Notes: generated by a model not told the origin, from the letters alone. A stretch of 64,000 bases of DNA from CAYVBE01 sp964448935 (GCA_964448935.1 CAYVBE010000002.1:1-64000), one strand, 5' to 3'; positions 24,250 through 34,218 are shown, counted from the first letter of the stretch. Numbers and translations are program-made.

Positions 24250-26721
24250 ATGCTGAACGTTACGACGCCGGACCGGACCTGTGCGCCCCTGGATATCGTG
24301 CGGATCGCGCCGGAAGCCGAGGGCACTTTCAGCGTTCGCGACGGGCTGAACCGTGAATACTCCAACCTGCCTGCCGACCAACCGGCAGAAGTCGTCGTCG
24401 CGGGTGCCCTGGGTGTCCACCGTGTTTTGCACCTCGATCCCGAGGGGAGACTCTTGGACGAGGCCGTCTTCCGGGTGGACTGCGAGACCGAGATAGATGA
24501 CGAAGGCGGCCGGTTCGCCCGTCTGCTCGATATGCTGACGGATACGATGCTCAAATGGGTCAGCACCGGCCATATCAGCTACCTCCGCATCCACTGCAAG
24601 CGCTACAAGCACTACGTTTCGTGGCTGCGCGACCACGTCCATGCCTTGAAGGGGATGAAGTACTGGGACGATGACCTGAAGACGGGTATCGAGCTGTATG
24701 CCGACTCCCAGCGCGAGGACGGCATGATATGGGACAAGTGCAAGCAGATGCTTCACTCCTCCCTGCAAACCTGGCGCGACTGGGAGTTTGATTACGGCGA
24801 TTTCATCCGCAAGATTCCCGGCAATCCGAAGCGCCGCTGGCAGCGCATACCCGTGGAGAACGATGTGGAGTTCCTTTTCCTCGAAGGCCTCTATTACACC
24901 TGGAAGGCGTGCGGCGACAATGAATGGATGAATGGATTGCTGGACAACGCCATACGGGCGGTGCGCTACGCCACCACCGACACCGACTATCGCTGGAGCG
25001 AGAAGTTCCAGCTTCTCAAGCGCGGCTACACCATAGACACGTGGGACTTCCAGTCCGAGGATGACGCCCGGCGCAGCGGGTCCATCATGCGCGTGCTGCC
25101 CGGCGTGACCGAGTTCAACGTCTTCCACGGGGACAACACCGGCATGGCGGCCGGCTGCCGCTACCTGGCGGAGATGCTGACGGTCGCGGGGCGGGAGGAG
25201 GAAGCCGCGGAATTCGAGCAGCTTGCCGACGACCTGCTGCGCCGCCTGGATGAGGTCTCGTGGAACGGCGAGTTCTACACCCACATGGTCCCCGAGAATC
25301 CCGACGCCGACCGCGACCTGGGCGACACACCCACCGACCGCCAGGTCACCATCTCCAACGCCTATGCCGTGAACCGCGGCATCGGCCATGAGAAGTGCGC
25401 CAACATCATCAAATCCTACCAGCGGATTCGGCGGGAGATGCCGTCCACCTCACCGGGCGAGTGGTATAACTGCTATCCGCCGTTCGAGAAAGGGTTCGCC
25501 ACCATCTGGGACTACATGAACGCCGGCGTCAGCCCGATATGTGCCGGCGAACTGGCGCGCGGTGCCTTCGAACACGGCTTCGATGACTACGGTGTGGACA
25601 TTCTGCGGCGTGTCGGGCTGCTGGGAGAAGAATTCGGCGGGTTCCTGCCCGGCTGCCTCAGGGGCAAGCTACCCGACCGACCCGAGGACATGGCCCTCCA
25701 GACGATGTCGCTCCGGGAGGTAGCGAACGTGGACTTCCACGGTGGCGGCGCCGAGGGCGTGCCCGGCTGGACCGGCGGCGGGGAGAACGACATGAGCGGC
25801 CTGCCCACCGGACGGAAGGCATTCGCCGGGATCCCCTTCGACGTCATTGATCCGGCCGAGAACGGCCGCCGCGGCGCTCTGGGTATCTCTTCGCGGCCGG
25901 AACACAAGCAGGAGGAGACGCTGGCCGTCAACGCGAAGGCACGGACCATCTACTTGCTCCACAGCGCCCGCCCCGCCTCCGTCGTCGGGCGGCTGGAAGT
26001 CCATTACGCGGACGGGAGCCACGAGACCGAGTACATCCAGCCCGGCCAACAGCTCGAAAGCTGGTTTCTGCCGGCGCCCGACGTCGTCCAGGGCCGGCCC
26101 ACCCGGCGGGGCGACTACCGCATCGGCTGGCAGGGGCCCAACCGGAAGTTCCAGAACGTGGGCGTGTTCACCTGGGCCTGGGCCAACCCGCACGCGGACA
26201 AGGAGATAAGCCATCTGGAGTTCGCGGCTGCCGAGACCGACGCCATATGGTTAATAGTCGGCGTTACCCTATCCGGCGCGGAGCCACACCTGCCCATGGC
26301 GCGTATGGATCACAACATCCCGGACGTATGGGGCGCGGCCGCGATGGTCTACGCCCTCATCGAGGGGTTGGCGGGCATCGTGGACGCCGGCGTCACCTAC
26401 GATACCGTGCGGCTGGCGCCCCGCTGGCCCGCTGCCGGGGTCAAGAGGGCCACCGCTTGTGCCCACTATCCGGCCTCCGACGGCTACTGCCGCTATCGCT
26501 ACCAGCACGACCGGGAAGCGGGCACGCTGGACGTGTTCGCGGCGGGCAGCGGCGACCGCATAGAGGTGGATCTGCTCCTGCCCGACGGCGCCGAACCGTC
26601 CCGCCTGCTGGTCAACGGTGAGGAGGAACCGGTCAAAACGCGGACCCTTGAAGACTCGCTCTACCTGCTGGTCTCATTCACGGGGCCCGGCGCCCATCGG
26701 CTGGAAGTGGAGATCGGCTGA
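24250..26721 (+). CDS. Six-hairpin (alpha/alpha) glycosidase-like protein
   Basis: A large cytoplasmic protein (823 residues from ATG 24250, chosen for GAGGGGGA at 24234-24240; ATG 24226 is an in-frame alternative). The middle (about 130-520) has the repeated aromatic and acidic helices of an (alpha/alpha)6 barrel: HISYLRIHCKRYKHYVSW, LYADSQREDGMIWDKC, ENDVEFLFLEGLYYTWKACG, NAYAVNRGIG. The C-terminal part (about 520-820) looks like beta-sandwich and sugar-binding modules. Such proteins belong to or near the GH78/GH94/GH116-type barrels, but no family can be fixed by eye. No signal peptide is visible, so it likely acts on imported oligosaccharides. Confidence 0.65.
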   Translation: MLNVTTPDRTCAPLDIVRIAPEAEGTFSVRDGLNREYSNLPADQPAEVVVAGALGVHRVLHLDPEGRLLDEAVFRVDCETEIDDEGGRFARLLDMLTDTMLKWVSTGHISYLRIHCKRYKHYVSWLRDHVHALKGMKYWDDDLKTGIELYADSQREDGMIWDKCKQMLHSSLQTWRDWEFDYGDFIRKIPGNPKRRWQRIPVENDVEFLFLEGLYYTWKACGDNEWMNGLLDNAIRAVRYATTDTDYRWSEKFQLLKRGYTIDTWDFQSEDDARRSGSIMRVLPGVTEFNVFHGDNTGMAAGCRYLAEMLTVAGREEEAAEFEQLADDLLRRLDEVSWNGEFYTHMVPENPDADRDLGDTPTDRQVTISNAYAVNRGIGHEKCANIIKSYQRIRREMPSTSPGEWYNCYPPFEKGFATIWDYMNAGVSPICAGELARGAFEHGFDDYGVDILRRVGLLGEEFGGFLPGCLRGKLPDRPEDMALQTMSLREVANVDFHGGGAEGVPGWTGGGENDMSGLPTGRKAFAGIPFDVIDPAENGRRGALGISSRPEHKQEETLAVNAKARTIYLLHSARPASVVGRLEVHYADGSHETEYIQPGQQLESWFLPAPDVVQGRPTRRGDYRIGWQGPNRKFQNVGVFTWAWANPHADKEISHLEFAAAETDAIWLIVGVTLSGAEPHLPMARMDHNIPDVWGAAAMVYALIEGLAGIVDAGVTYDTVRLAPRWPAAGVKRATACAHYPASDGYCRYRYQHDREAGTLDVFAAGSGDRIEVDLLLPDGAEPSRLLVNGEEEPVKTRTLEDSLYLLVSFTGPGAHRLEVEIG

Positions 26722-26812
26722 CTGACGCATCTCCGCCCTCCCCTTCATTGCGCGGCTTGGTCCGTTATACTGACCGTGTACGCAACCGGCGTCATTCTGG
26801 GGGAAAAGTATC

Positions 26813-27835
26813 ATGGCCGACACATGCAGGCACGTTGTGCTGGATTCGCGGCCGAAGGGGGAGCCGGAGCTGTCCGATTTCCGCGTTGAGGAAACCGATA
26901 TCCCCGAGCCGGGGCCGAAGGAGTTCCTGGTTCGCGTGGTCTACCTGTCGGTTGATCCCTACATGCGGGGCCTGATCGGCGGGGGTAGCGGCTACACGGA
27001 GGGCGTCGAGCCCGGCCAGACTATGCCCGGCGGCGCGGTGGGGTTGGTGGAAGCGTCGAACCGGGAGGGATTCGCCGAGGGCGACATCGTCCAGGGACCC
27101 TTTGGGTGGCGGGAATACGCGGTCTCCGACGGCGAAGAGGTGCGCCGGGTAGACCCCGACATGGCGCCCATCAGCACCGCGCTGGGCGTGCTGGGCATGC
27201 CCGGCATGACGGCCTACTTCGGCCTGCTGGACGTAGGGCGGCCGCGGCCGGGGGACTCGGTCTTCGTCAGCGGGGCCGCGGGGGCGGTCGGCTCCCTGGT
27301 GGGCCAGATCGCCCGCATCGCCGGCTGCCGCGTGGCCGGGTCGGCGGGGACGGATGAAAAGGTCCGGTGGCTCACCGAAGAACTCGGCTTCGACGAGGCG
27401 TTCAACTACAAAGAGGTCAACAACTACCGCCGCAAGGTCCGTCTGGTCTGCCCGGACGGGGTGGACGTGTATTTCGACAACGTCGGCGGGCGGCTCACGG
27501 ACTCGGTGTTCCAGAACCTGAACGTCGGCGCGCGCGTCGCCGTCTGCGGCCAGATATCGCAATACAACGCCACCCGCGTGCCGGAAGGCCCGCGCAAGCT
27601 CTGGCATTTGATCATGAACCGCGCCCGCGCCGAGGGTTTCCTGGTATTCGAGTACGAGGACCGCTACGAGGAAGCCCGGCGGCGCATCGCGCGCTGGATT
27701 GACGAGGGACGGGTGAAATACCGCGAGACCTTCGTGGACGGCATCGAGAAGGCGCCCGAGGCGTTCATCGGCCTGTTCCACGGCGACAACATCGGCAAGA
27801 TGATCGTGCGCGTCTCCGATGCCCCGACCGGTTAA
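26813..27835 (+). CDS. NADP-dependent medium-chain oxidoreductase, CurA-like
   Basis: Zinc-independent MDR enzyme of 340 residues in the leukotriene-B4-dehydrogenase/curcumin-reductase group, which reduces enone double bonds with NADPH. Visible blocks: SVDPYMRG at about 45-52, GVLGMPGMTAYFGLLDVG, the nucleotide-binding SGAAGAVGSLVGQIA (about 159-173), GVDVYFDNVGG and GQISQYN. The zinc-site cysteines of alcohol dehydrogenases are absent, as expected. A TATACT box at 26766-26771 could be its -10. The stop overlaps the convergent GH2 stop by 3 bp. The physiological substrate is unknown. Confidence 0.92.
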   Translation: MADTCRHVVLDSRPKGEPELSDFRVEETDIPEPGPKEFLVRVVYLSVDPYMRGLIGGGSGYTEGVEPGQTMPGGAVGLVEASNREGFAEGDIVQGPFGWREYAVSDGEEVRRVDPDMAPISTALGVLGMPGMTAYFGLLDVGRPRPGDSVFVSGAAGAVGSLVGQIARIAGCRVAGSAGTDEKVRWLTEELGFDEAFNYKEVNNYRRKVRLVCPDGVDVYFDNVGGRLTDSVFQNLNVGARVAVCGQISQYNATRVPEGPRKLWHLIMNRARAEGFLVFEYEDRYEEARRRIARWIDEGRVKYRETFVDGIEKAPEAFIGLFHGDNIGKMIVRVSDAPTG

Positions 27836-30216
27836 TCCACCCGCACTTCGCACTCGGCCGCGTCGAGTTCCTCGGAGGTCACACGCACCGCAATCCGGCC
27901 CGTCCCGCGTCGTGCGCGGACCACTGCCAGGCAGCGCCCAAAGTGCGTTTTGCGCCGGGGCACAAAGTAGGGCTGCTTGCTGACCTGGTCGCCATTGTCC
28001 ATGCCCAGGAACTCGCCCTGTCCGCGCACATTGACGTTCACATGCGTGTCGTAGTCCGGCACGCGACGCACCTCGGCATCAACGGCGTGTATCTCCAGAT
28101 GCACCACGTCGTGCCCGTCTCCTGAGACGATCCGGCGGTCCGGGTTCACCGCCAGGGCGACGGCAGGACCGGTTGTCTCCAGCTTCCAGCGGGCAACCTC
28201 GTCTCCGGCATTCCTGCCGACCGCTTCCAGAACGCCCTCTTCGTAAGGGACATACCACTCGACCGTTTGGTTGGCGAAATCGGCCGCTTCGCGGACGCCG
28301 CAAGTCGTGCCGTTCAGCAGAAGCTCCACGGTCTCGCAATTGGTCGGCGTCTCGACATGCACGATATCGCCGGCCTTCTCCGGCCAGTTCCAGTGGCAGG
28401 CAACCCGGGGAGCGTCCCAGGAGAGTTTGCCGCGCGCGATGGGCAGCGAGTCGTCCCGCACCTGAATGCGCACCTCGGGCGCCTCCGACCACGCGCACTG
28501 GAAGAAGTTGCTGCGCGCCTTCGGCCAGCCGCAGGTATCCATCAGGCCGACGCACCAACCGTTCCTCGGCCAGCCTGCCTCTCCCAGGTAGTCAACGATC
28601 GTCCAGACAAGACCGCCGATGACGTAATCGTTCTCCACCACGTCGAGCCACGGATTGCGATCCGGGATGTAGTGGGTCTTCCTCGACTCCCGGGTCACGT
28701 TGAAGAAGGGTCGCGTCTCGGTGCCGAGAATCAGCCGGTCCGGCCGGCGCTCCCGGTCGGAGCCGTAGAAGCTCTCCTGGTAGTTCAGGCTGATGATGTC
28801 GAGCTCACGGGCCAGTCCGCTCTCGTTCAGCGCTGCCTCGCGGTTTTCCACATATTGCAGCGCGAGTGTAACGGGCCTGGTGGGGTCCACCTCGCGGACG
28901 CGCTCGGCCAGTTTGCGATATGTGGGCAGGCACTTCTCCGGCTCGGGGTATTCGACCACCTCGTTGCCGACGCTCCAGATGATCACGCAGGGGTGGTTGC
29001 GGTCGCGCAGGAGCATAGCATCCAGGTCCCGCCGCCAGTCCTGCTCGAACGTGGCGTGGGTGCGCTGCAGCCACGGGAGCCAGTCGGCGTGCGCGTTCCA
29101 TTTGTCGAACGCCTCGTCGAGGACGAACAACCCCAGTTCGTCACAGAGGTCGAGCACCTCCGGAGCAGGCGGATTGTGGGACATACGGACCGTGTTAGCA
29201 CCTATGGCCTTGATGGTCTCCAGCCGCCGGCGCCAGACGGCTTTCGGCACCGCCGCCCCAACACAGCCGCCATCGTGATGGATATTGCCGCCCTTCAGCG
29301 TAGTCAGCTCGCCGTTCAGCAGGAAGCCGCGGTCGGGGTCGAACTCGATTTCCCGGATGCCAAAGCGCGTCTGCACGCTGTCAACCGTGCTCCCGTCCGG
29401 GCCAGTCACACTGCAGACCGCCCGGTAGAGTTCGGGCGATGCGGGTGACCACAGTCTCGGGTTGCGCACGGCCAGCCGCTGGTCGGTCCGGGCTTCCCCG
29501 GCGGCCGGCGCGGTCAGCTCGCTGGACGTGGCAGCTACCTGCTCCCCGTCCGGGTCCAGGATCATCGTCTGCAGTCGGGCGGCGACGCCGTCCGACCCCG
29601 CATTTGCGATCGTAGTGCGCACCCGTACGGTGGCGGCCTCCGTCAGTGCGTTCTCCGTTGTAATGTGGACGCCCCACGGCTCCATGGCCACCCTGTCCGT
29701 GATCACCAGCCGGACGTGCCGATAGATGCCGGACCCGGAGTACCACCGGCAGTTGGGCTGATCGGAGTTATCCGCCCGCACGGCGATCAGGTTCACCTCA
29801 CCCGGCTTCAGATGGTCGGTCAGCTCGTAGCGGAAGGTGGCGTAGCCGTAGTGGCGATGCCCGAGATGGGCGCCGTTACACCAGACGTCGCTGTTGCGGT
29901 AAACCCCGTCGAACTCAATGTATACGCGCCTGTCCCGCAGGTCCGGTGCAACGGAGAAGCGCTTTCGATACCACCCCACCCCGCCGGGCAGGTAGCCTCC
30001 CGTGCTCCCGGCAGGTGCGTCGCGGTCGAACGGCTGCAGAATGCTGTAGTCATGCGGGGTCTGGATCACCTGCCACCCCCGGTCATCGAAGCCGGGCTGT
30101 TCGGCGTGGATAGATTCGCCATCGCTTTCCAGGAAGAACCGCCAATCGAAGTCGAAGCAGATGCTCCGCCTTTCCTCGTCTTGTCCAACACGCGTCATGC
30201 CTTGTTCAGGGATCAT
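27832..30216 (-). CDS. Glycoside hydrolase family 2 (beta-galactosidase-like)
   Basis: Retaining exo-glycosidase of 794 residues with no signal peptide, so probably cytoplasmic. Order: N-terminal jelly-roll sugar-binding domain (about 20-175, GGVGWYRKRF, WCNGAHLG), immunoglobulin-like domain (about 180-290), TIM barrel (about 295-590) and C-terminal sandwich domains. The acid/base Glu is E419 in WSVGNEVVEYP and the nucleophile is E500 in LILGTETRPF. NIHHDGG and RMSHNPP are GH2 landmarks. ATG 30216 is chosen; the open frame extends 48 residues upstream into the divergent promoter region without similarity, and ATG 30198 is also possible. Specificity (galactosidase, glucuronidase or mannosidase) is not decided. 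Confidence 0.9.
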   Translation of the reverse strand: MIPEQGMTRVGQDEERRSICFDFDWRFFLESDGESIHAEQPGFDDRGWQVIQTPHDYSILQPFDRDAPAGSTGGYLPGGVGWYRKRFSVAPDLRDRRVYIEFDGVYRNSDVWCNGAHLGHRHYGYATFRYELTDHLKPGEVNLIAVRADNSDQPNCRWYSGSGIYRHVRLVITDRVAMEPWGVHITTENALTEAATVRVRTTIANAGSDGVAARLQTMILDPDGEQVAATSSELTAPAAGEARTDQRLAVRNPRLWSPASPELYRAVCSVTGPDGSTVDSVQTRFGIREIEFDPDRGFLLNGELTTLKGGNIHHDGGCVGAAVPKAVWRRRLETIKAIGANTVRMSHNPPAPEVLDLCDELGLFVLDEAFDKWNAHADWLPWLQRTHATFEQDWRRDLDAMLLRDRNHPCVIIWSVGNEVVEYPEPEKCLPTYRKLAERVREVDPTRPVTLALQYVENREAALNESGLARELDIISLNYQESFYGSDRERRPDRLILGTETRPFFNVTRESRKTHYIPDRNPWLDVVENDYVIGGLVWTIVDYLGEAGWPRNGWCVGLMDTCGWPKARSNFFQCAWSEAPEVRIQVRDDSLPIARGKLSWDAPRVACHWNWPEKAGDIVHVETPTNCETVELLLNGTTCGVREAADFANQTVEWYVPYEEGVLEAVGRNAGDEVARWKLETTGPAVALAVNPDRRIVSGDGHDVVHLEIHAVDAEVRRVPDYDTHVNVNVRGQGEFLGMDNGDQVSKQPYFVPRRKTHFGRCLAVVRARRGTGRIAVRVTSEELDAAECEVRVD

Positions 30217-30312
30217 CTGGTTCTCGGGTTCTGATTGCCGGTTTTGAATGCGTCGGGTCTGAGTTGACCAGATAACGTGCCGCCTGTCAAGGCGGACCCC
30301 GCATCGTGGGCT

Positions 30313-30341
30313 TTGCGCCTGTTGCGGCGGGGACTTAGAAT
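30313..30341 (+). promoter_or_regulatory. Putative promoter of the sulfatase operon
   Basis: TTGCGC (30313-30318) and TAGAAT (30336-30341), spacer 17 nt, 45 nt before the sulfatase ATG. The -10 has one mismatch and the -35 three. Confidence 0.4.
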
Positions 30342-30386
30342 GGGCCGTTGCTGTCACCAAGGGTATTTAACGGAAGGTGCTGGCTG

Positions 30387-31967
30387 ATGGGCAAAGTCAC
30401 TCGCAGGGGTTTCTTGAAAGCCGGTTCGGCTCTGGGCGCGGGTGCCCTGCTTTCCTCTCTGGCTCGAACTACGCACGCTCAGGCGGCAGAGAGGCCGAAT
30501 GTAGTTCTCATCTACACCGACGACCAGGCGATGAGCCAGTTCGGCTGCTACGGCGGCCAGCCGACGCCCAACATAGACCGGCTGGCGGAGAACGGGGTCC
30601 GACTCGACCGCTACTACGCCTCCACCGCCCTCTGCGCGCCCAGCCGCTACGGGCTGCACACGGGTCGCTACGCCAGTTCCGCGCCGGGCACGCTGCGCAA
30701 TTTCCCCGCCGGAACGTCGGTGTGTCTGATGCAGGAAATCGGCGACGAGCACAACCGCCCGCCGGAGTGCTGGAACATGCCCGCGGCCCTGCAGAACGCC
30801 GGCTACCGCACCGGTTTCGTCGGCAAATACCACCTGGGCTTCATGGACGAACGCGCCCGCACGGTCGGGGACACGTGTCTGGACGACCCGGAGAAACTCG
30901 AGAAGCTGCGCTACAACTTCGAGCTGGCTCAGAAGGGCTGCTACACCGGCGGCTACGACTACGCCGAGGGCCTCTACCACGACAACCCGCAGCCGGACAA
31001 CTTCTACCGCGACGTCATGTATCACAACCAGGACTGGATAACATGGAACGCGCTGGAGTTCCTGGACGACTGCGGCGGGGATCCGTTCCTGCTGGTGATG
31101 AACCCCACGCTGGTCCACTGGCCCCCGGAGGAGGACTCTTTGAAGGCCGACCGCCGCATCACGCCCGTCGGCCGTGTTGACTTCCCGGAGGTCCAACCCT
31201 CTCGCGAGAGCGTGCTCAAACGCGCCAAAGAAGTGAACGCCGACGGCATCGGCTGGTACGGCGACAAGCACAAAGCGGGCGTGATCTGGCTGGACGACGC
31301 GGTCGGTGTCATCGTGCGGCGCCTGGAGGAACTGGGCATCGCGGAGAACACCATGGTCCTCCTGATGTCCGACCACGGCCGCGACGCGAAGTGGACCTGC
31401 AAAGAGGGTGGAATCCGGGCCGGCGCCCTGGCCTACTGGCCCGGCAAAATCCAGCCGGGCTGCGTCAGCGAGGGGTTGGTGCAGAACGTGGACATCGCGC
31501 CGACCGTTCTGGACATCTGCGGCGTGGACCCGCTGCCCGGCACCGCCATGCACGGCGTCTCGGTGGCGGAGCACCTGCTGACCGGCGCGCCGAGCCCGCG
31601 CCAATATGCCTACGCGGAGATCGGCTACCAACGCACCGTGGTGGACGACAGTGGCCTGAAGTACGTGGCGCTCAGGTACCCGGAGCCCATCGAGGAGCAG
31701 CGGCGCGAGGGCGTCAAGTTCGACCTGCGGGGCCGGAGGGTGAAGGACCAGAGCAAGTCCGCCGCGCCCGTTGACGCCCTCTACAACATTGCCGAGGAAC
31801 TGCCGCGCGAGGTGCCCCTGGCACAGTCCATCAAGAAGCCCGAGAGCGCGATGAGGAACCTGGCAGATGACCCGGCCCACGCGCGGGATATGGCCCGCCT
31901 GCAGGAGGCCCTCGGCGAGATCAGCCGCAAGCTACCCCACAGCTTTGGCGGGTTCAGCGACAAGTAA
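30387..31967 (+). CDS. Tat-exported sulfatase
   Basis: Type I sulfatase of 526 residues that removes sulfate esters from glycans. The N-terminus has a twin-arginine signal (TRRGFLKAG followed by a hydrophobic stretch and cleavage near AQA), so it is exported folded. Metal-binding D45-D46 (IYTDDQ) and the formylglycine site C83 in ALCAPSR are present, so a maturase is needed; none is in the window. Later motifs include GKYHLG and LMSDHGRD. ATG 30387 follows AAGGTG. It heads a cassette with an enolase-superfamily enzyme and an aldolase, pointing to use of a sulfated acidic sugar (inference). Confidence 0.95.
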   Translation: MGKVTRRGFLKAGSALGAGALLSSLARTTHAQAAERPNVVLIYTDDQAMSQFGCYGGQPTPNIDRLAENGVRLDRYYASTALCAPSRYGLHTGRYASSAPGTLRNFPAGTSVCLMQEIGDEHNRPPECWNMPAALQNAGYRTGFVGKYHLGFMDERARTVGDTCLDDPEKLEKLRYNFELAQKGCYTGGYDYAEGLYHDNPQPDNFYRDVMYHNQDWITWNALEFLDDCGGDPFLLVMNPTLVHWPPEEDSLKADRRITPVGRVDFPEVQPSRESVLKRAKEVNADGIGWYGDKHKAGVIWLDDAVGVIVRRLEELGIAENTMVLLMSDHGRDAKWTCKEGGIRAGALAYWPGKIQPGCVSEGLVQNVDIAPTVLDICGVDPLPGTAMHGVSVAEHLLTGAPSPRQYAYAEIGYQRTVVDDSGLKYVALRYPEPIEEQRREGVKFDLRGRRVKDQSKSAAPVDALYNIAEELPREVPLAQSIKKPESAMRNLADDPAHARDMARLQEALGEISRKLPHSFGGFSDK

Positions 31968-31999
31968 TATGTGCAGGCTCTGGAGGTGCAACAGAGGTG

Positions 32000-33238
32000 A
32001 TGAAAGCAGTCCGACTGGAAGCGCACGAAGCAGTCCGGCCGCCGCGGGACCTGAGCGGCAAGTGGTGGAAGATCCGGCACAAATACGGCCTGACGGAGAC
32101 CGCCAGCTACGGCGAAACGATCGGTCGGCTGATGTTCGCCCTGAAGGTGACGACCGGCGACGGGCTGGAGGGTTTCAGCTACGGCGGCGGGGGCGTGCAC
32201 TCCGGATCGTTCGGCATGGGCGGGCTGACCGGCAGCAGCCTGAACAACGAGCAGGACATCGAGGACGGCAGCGCGTTCGAGGCGCGGGCCGAACGCCTGC
32301 GTGCGGCCTGGGAGCGCCTGCGGGGGGAGAACCTGTTGAACACGGAGAAGGTGCTCGCCCTGGCGGGCGGGCCGATGAGCACCTGCCTCTGGGACCTGAA
32401 AGCAAAATGGGCCGGCCTGCCCGTCCATCAGTTGGCCGCCGGCTCCGGGCGGGAGCGCATCAAGGCATACGCCAGCTCCTACACCGATGTGGGCTCGCCC
32501 GAGGAGTACGCCGACCACGCGCAGGAATGCCTGGAGATGGGCTACCCGGCATACAAGCTCCATACGTACCGTTGCCTCGATCCGCGCACGATGACGCTCG
32601 CCGGGCGTAATCTGGCGTCGCCCGACTATGATATCGAGGCGTGCCGTGCGGTCCGTGACCGCGTGGGCGACCGGATGGAGCTGATGCTGGACCCCGACAC
32701 GGCCTATACGCTGGAGGAAGCGGTGCGGGTGGGCCGCGAACTGGAGGAGCTCGACTTCAAGTGGTTCGAGGCTCCCATGAATGAGCGCGACCATCCCGAG
32801 CGCTACGCGGAACTGCGCGGGCGGGTGAACGTGCCGATCTGCGGGCCGGAGAGCGTGCCCGGGTCGTTCTACGCGCGGGCCGAGTGGCTGCACAACGGCT
32901 GGACCGATATTGTGCGACCCGGCGGCGGCATTTCGCCCATGCTCAAGTGCATGGCCCTGGCGCAGGCGCACCACACGCAGTGCGAGACACACGGGGGCGG
33001 CTTCACGCGGGTCCACGCGATTGCCGCCTATCCCGAGACGGTGAGCGAGTATTACGAGATGTTTCTTGTGACGCCGGGAGTCGAGCACCTCGGTTTCGGC
33101 TTTGTGCCCGGCGGCGCTCCGGCGTTCGAGAACGGAGAGATAATCGTCCCGCAGACGCCGGGGCTCGGATTCAGCGACGAACTGTGGGAATACGCAGTGG
33201 AGAACAGCGTGCGATCGTTTGAACTGGACGATTCTTAG
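32000..33238 (+). CDS. Enolase-superfamily dehydratase or racemase (mandelate racemase/muconate lactonizing type)
   Basis: TIM-barrel enzyme of 412 residues that abstracts a proton alpha to a carboxylate and uses magnesium. Metal-ligand motifs are LMLDPDTAY (Asp), WFEAPM (Glu) and CGPES (Glu). YKLHTYR holds the second-strand base region and QCETHGGG a histidine typical of acid-sugar dehydratases. Placed between a sulfatase and a DHDPS-family aldolase, it likely dehydrates an aldonate or uronate derivative to a 2-keto-3-deoxy acid (inference). GGAGGTG at 31982-31988 fits either the ATG at 32000 or the GTG at 31997. Confidence 0.9.
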   Translation: MKAVRLEAHEAVRPPRDLSGKWWKIRHKYGLTETASYGETIGRLMFALKVTTGDGLEGFSYGGGGVHSGSFGMGGLTGSSLNNEQDIEDGSAFEARAERLRAAWERLRGENLLNTEKVLALAGGPMSTCLWDLKAKWAGLPVHQLAAGSGRERIKAYASSYTDVGSPEEYADHAQECLEMGYPAYKLHTYRCLDPRTMTLAGRNLASPDYDIEACRAVRDRVGDRMELMLDPDTAYTLEEAVRVGRELEELDFKWFEAPMNERDHPERYAELRGRVNVPICGPESVPGSFYARAEWLHNGWTDIVRPGGGISPMLKCMALAQAHHTQCETHGGGFTRVHAIAAYPETVSEYYEMFLVTPGVEHLGFGFVPGGAPAFENGEIIVPQTPGLGFSDELWEYAVENSVRSFELDDS

Positions 33239-33262
33239 AGACTGCCATTCAGGAGAAAGCCG

Positions 33263-34168
33263 ATGGAACAGATAACGGGGGCCGTGCCGGTTCTGGAGAC
33301 GCCGTTCACCGCGGACGGATCGCGGGTGGATGAGGAGGACCTGCGGGCAGTTGTGGAAGCCGTGATCAACGACGGCGCAGCGGGCCTGATGGTCTTCGGC
33401 TTCGCAACGGAGTTCACGAAGCTTTCGGAAGCCGAGCGGGAGAGGATGCTGGAAGTCGTGCTGGAGACCGCCGCGGGTCGCATTCCCGTGATACCATCGG
33501 TGACGGAGACGACGGCCGCCGGGGCGATCGCGGCCGCCGGGAAATACGCCGCCATGGGGGCAGACGCCGTGATGGCGCTGCCGCGTTTTGAGGACGACTT
33601 TGTGCCCGCAATGCAAGCAGTGGCGGAGGAAATCAGCGAAGACCTGCCGCTGTACGTGCAGGTGACTTCCGACGGCGCGGGGGGGCCGGTGACCGTCGAG
33701 GACCTCGTGAAGCTGAGCGATTCGATCCCCAACACGCTGGCGGTCAAGGCGGAACCGGTGCCGCTGGGACCGTTCATCACCACCGTGCACCGGGAGTCGC
33801 AGGGCCGCATTGCCCTCTACACGGGCAATCAGGGAATCGACCTGTATGAAGCTCTTGACCGCGGCGCCGTGGGCGTTATGCCGGGCTGCTCGATGGTCGG
33901 CGTCTACGAGAGAATCGTGCGGGAGTTCCTGCAGGGGTCAAAGGACACGGCCTTCGATCTCTACAACCGCCTTGTGCCCTACCTGAACGCCTTCCACGGG
34001 CCGCACGAGCTGGCTTTCGAGAAGCGCATCCTGGTGAAGCGCGGCATCTTCAAGACGCCCTTCTGCCGAAGCCACAAAGGTGGCGGCAACATGGACGCCT
34101 ACACCGAGGCATACCTCTGGAAGTACTACGATTACCTGAGGGAGCAGTTCCCGCGGGAAATCGCGTGA
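33263..34168 (+). CDS. DHDPS/N-acetylneuraminate-lyase family aldolase
   Basis: Class I aldolase-like TIM barrel of 301 residues. The Schiff-base lysine is in LAVKAEP. The GTTGE block of DapA is replaced by FGFATEF and the YYN tyrosine block by LYVQVTSDG, so it is not a lysine-pathway DapA; 2-keto-3-deoxy-sugar-acid aldolases or dehydratases of this superfamily are better guesses. AGGAG precedes the ATG. The position 24 bp after the enolase-superfamily gene fits a two-step dehydrate-and-cleave route. The C-terminal part (MDAYTEAYLWKYYDY) is unlike the DapA tail. Confidence 0.88.
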   Translation: MEQITGAVPVLETPFTADGSRVDEEDLRAVVEAVINDGAAGLMVFGFATEFTKLSEAERERMLEVVLETAAGRIPVIPSVTETTAAGAIAAAGKYAAMGADAVMALPRFEDDFVPAMQAVAEEISEDLPLYVQVTSDGAGGPVTVEDLVKLSDSIPNTLAVKAEPVPLGPFITTVHRESQGRIALYTGNQGIDLYEALDRGAVGVMPGCSMVGVYERIVREFLQGSKDTAFDLYNRLVPYLNAFHGPHELAFEKRILVKRGIFKTPFCRSHKGGGNMDAYTEAYLWKYYDYLREQFPREIA

Positions 34169-34182
34169 TCCGACCGCCACGA

Positions 34183-34210
34183 TTGCAGCGGAATGTGGGC
34201 GTGGTACAAT
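34183..34210 (+). promoter_or_regulatory. Putative promoter of the thioredoxin-fold gene
   Basis: TTGCAG (34183-34188) and TACAAT (34205-34210), spacer 16 nt. It separates the next gene from the sulfatase cassette. Confidence 0.5.
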
Positions 34211-34218
34211 CACCTGTA

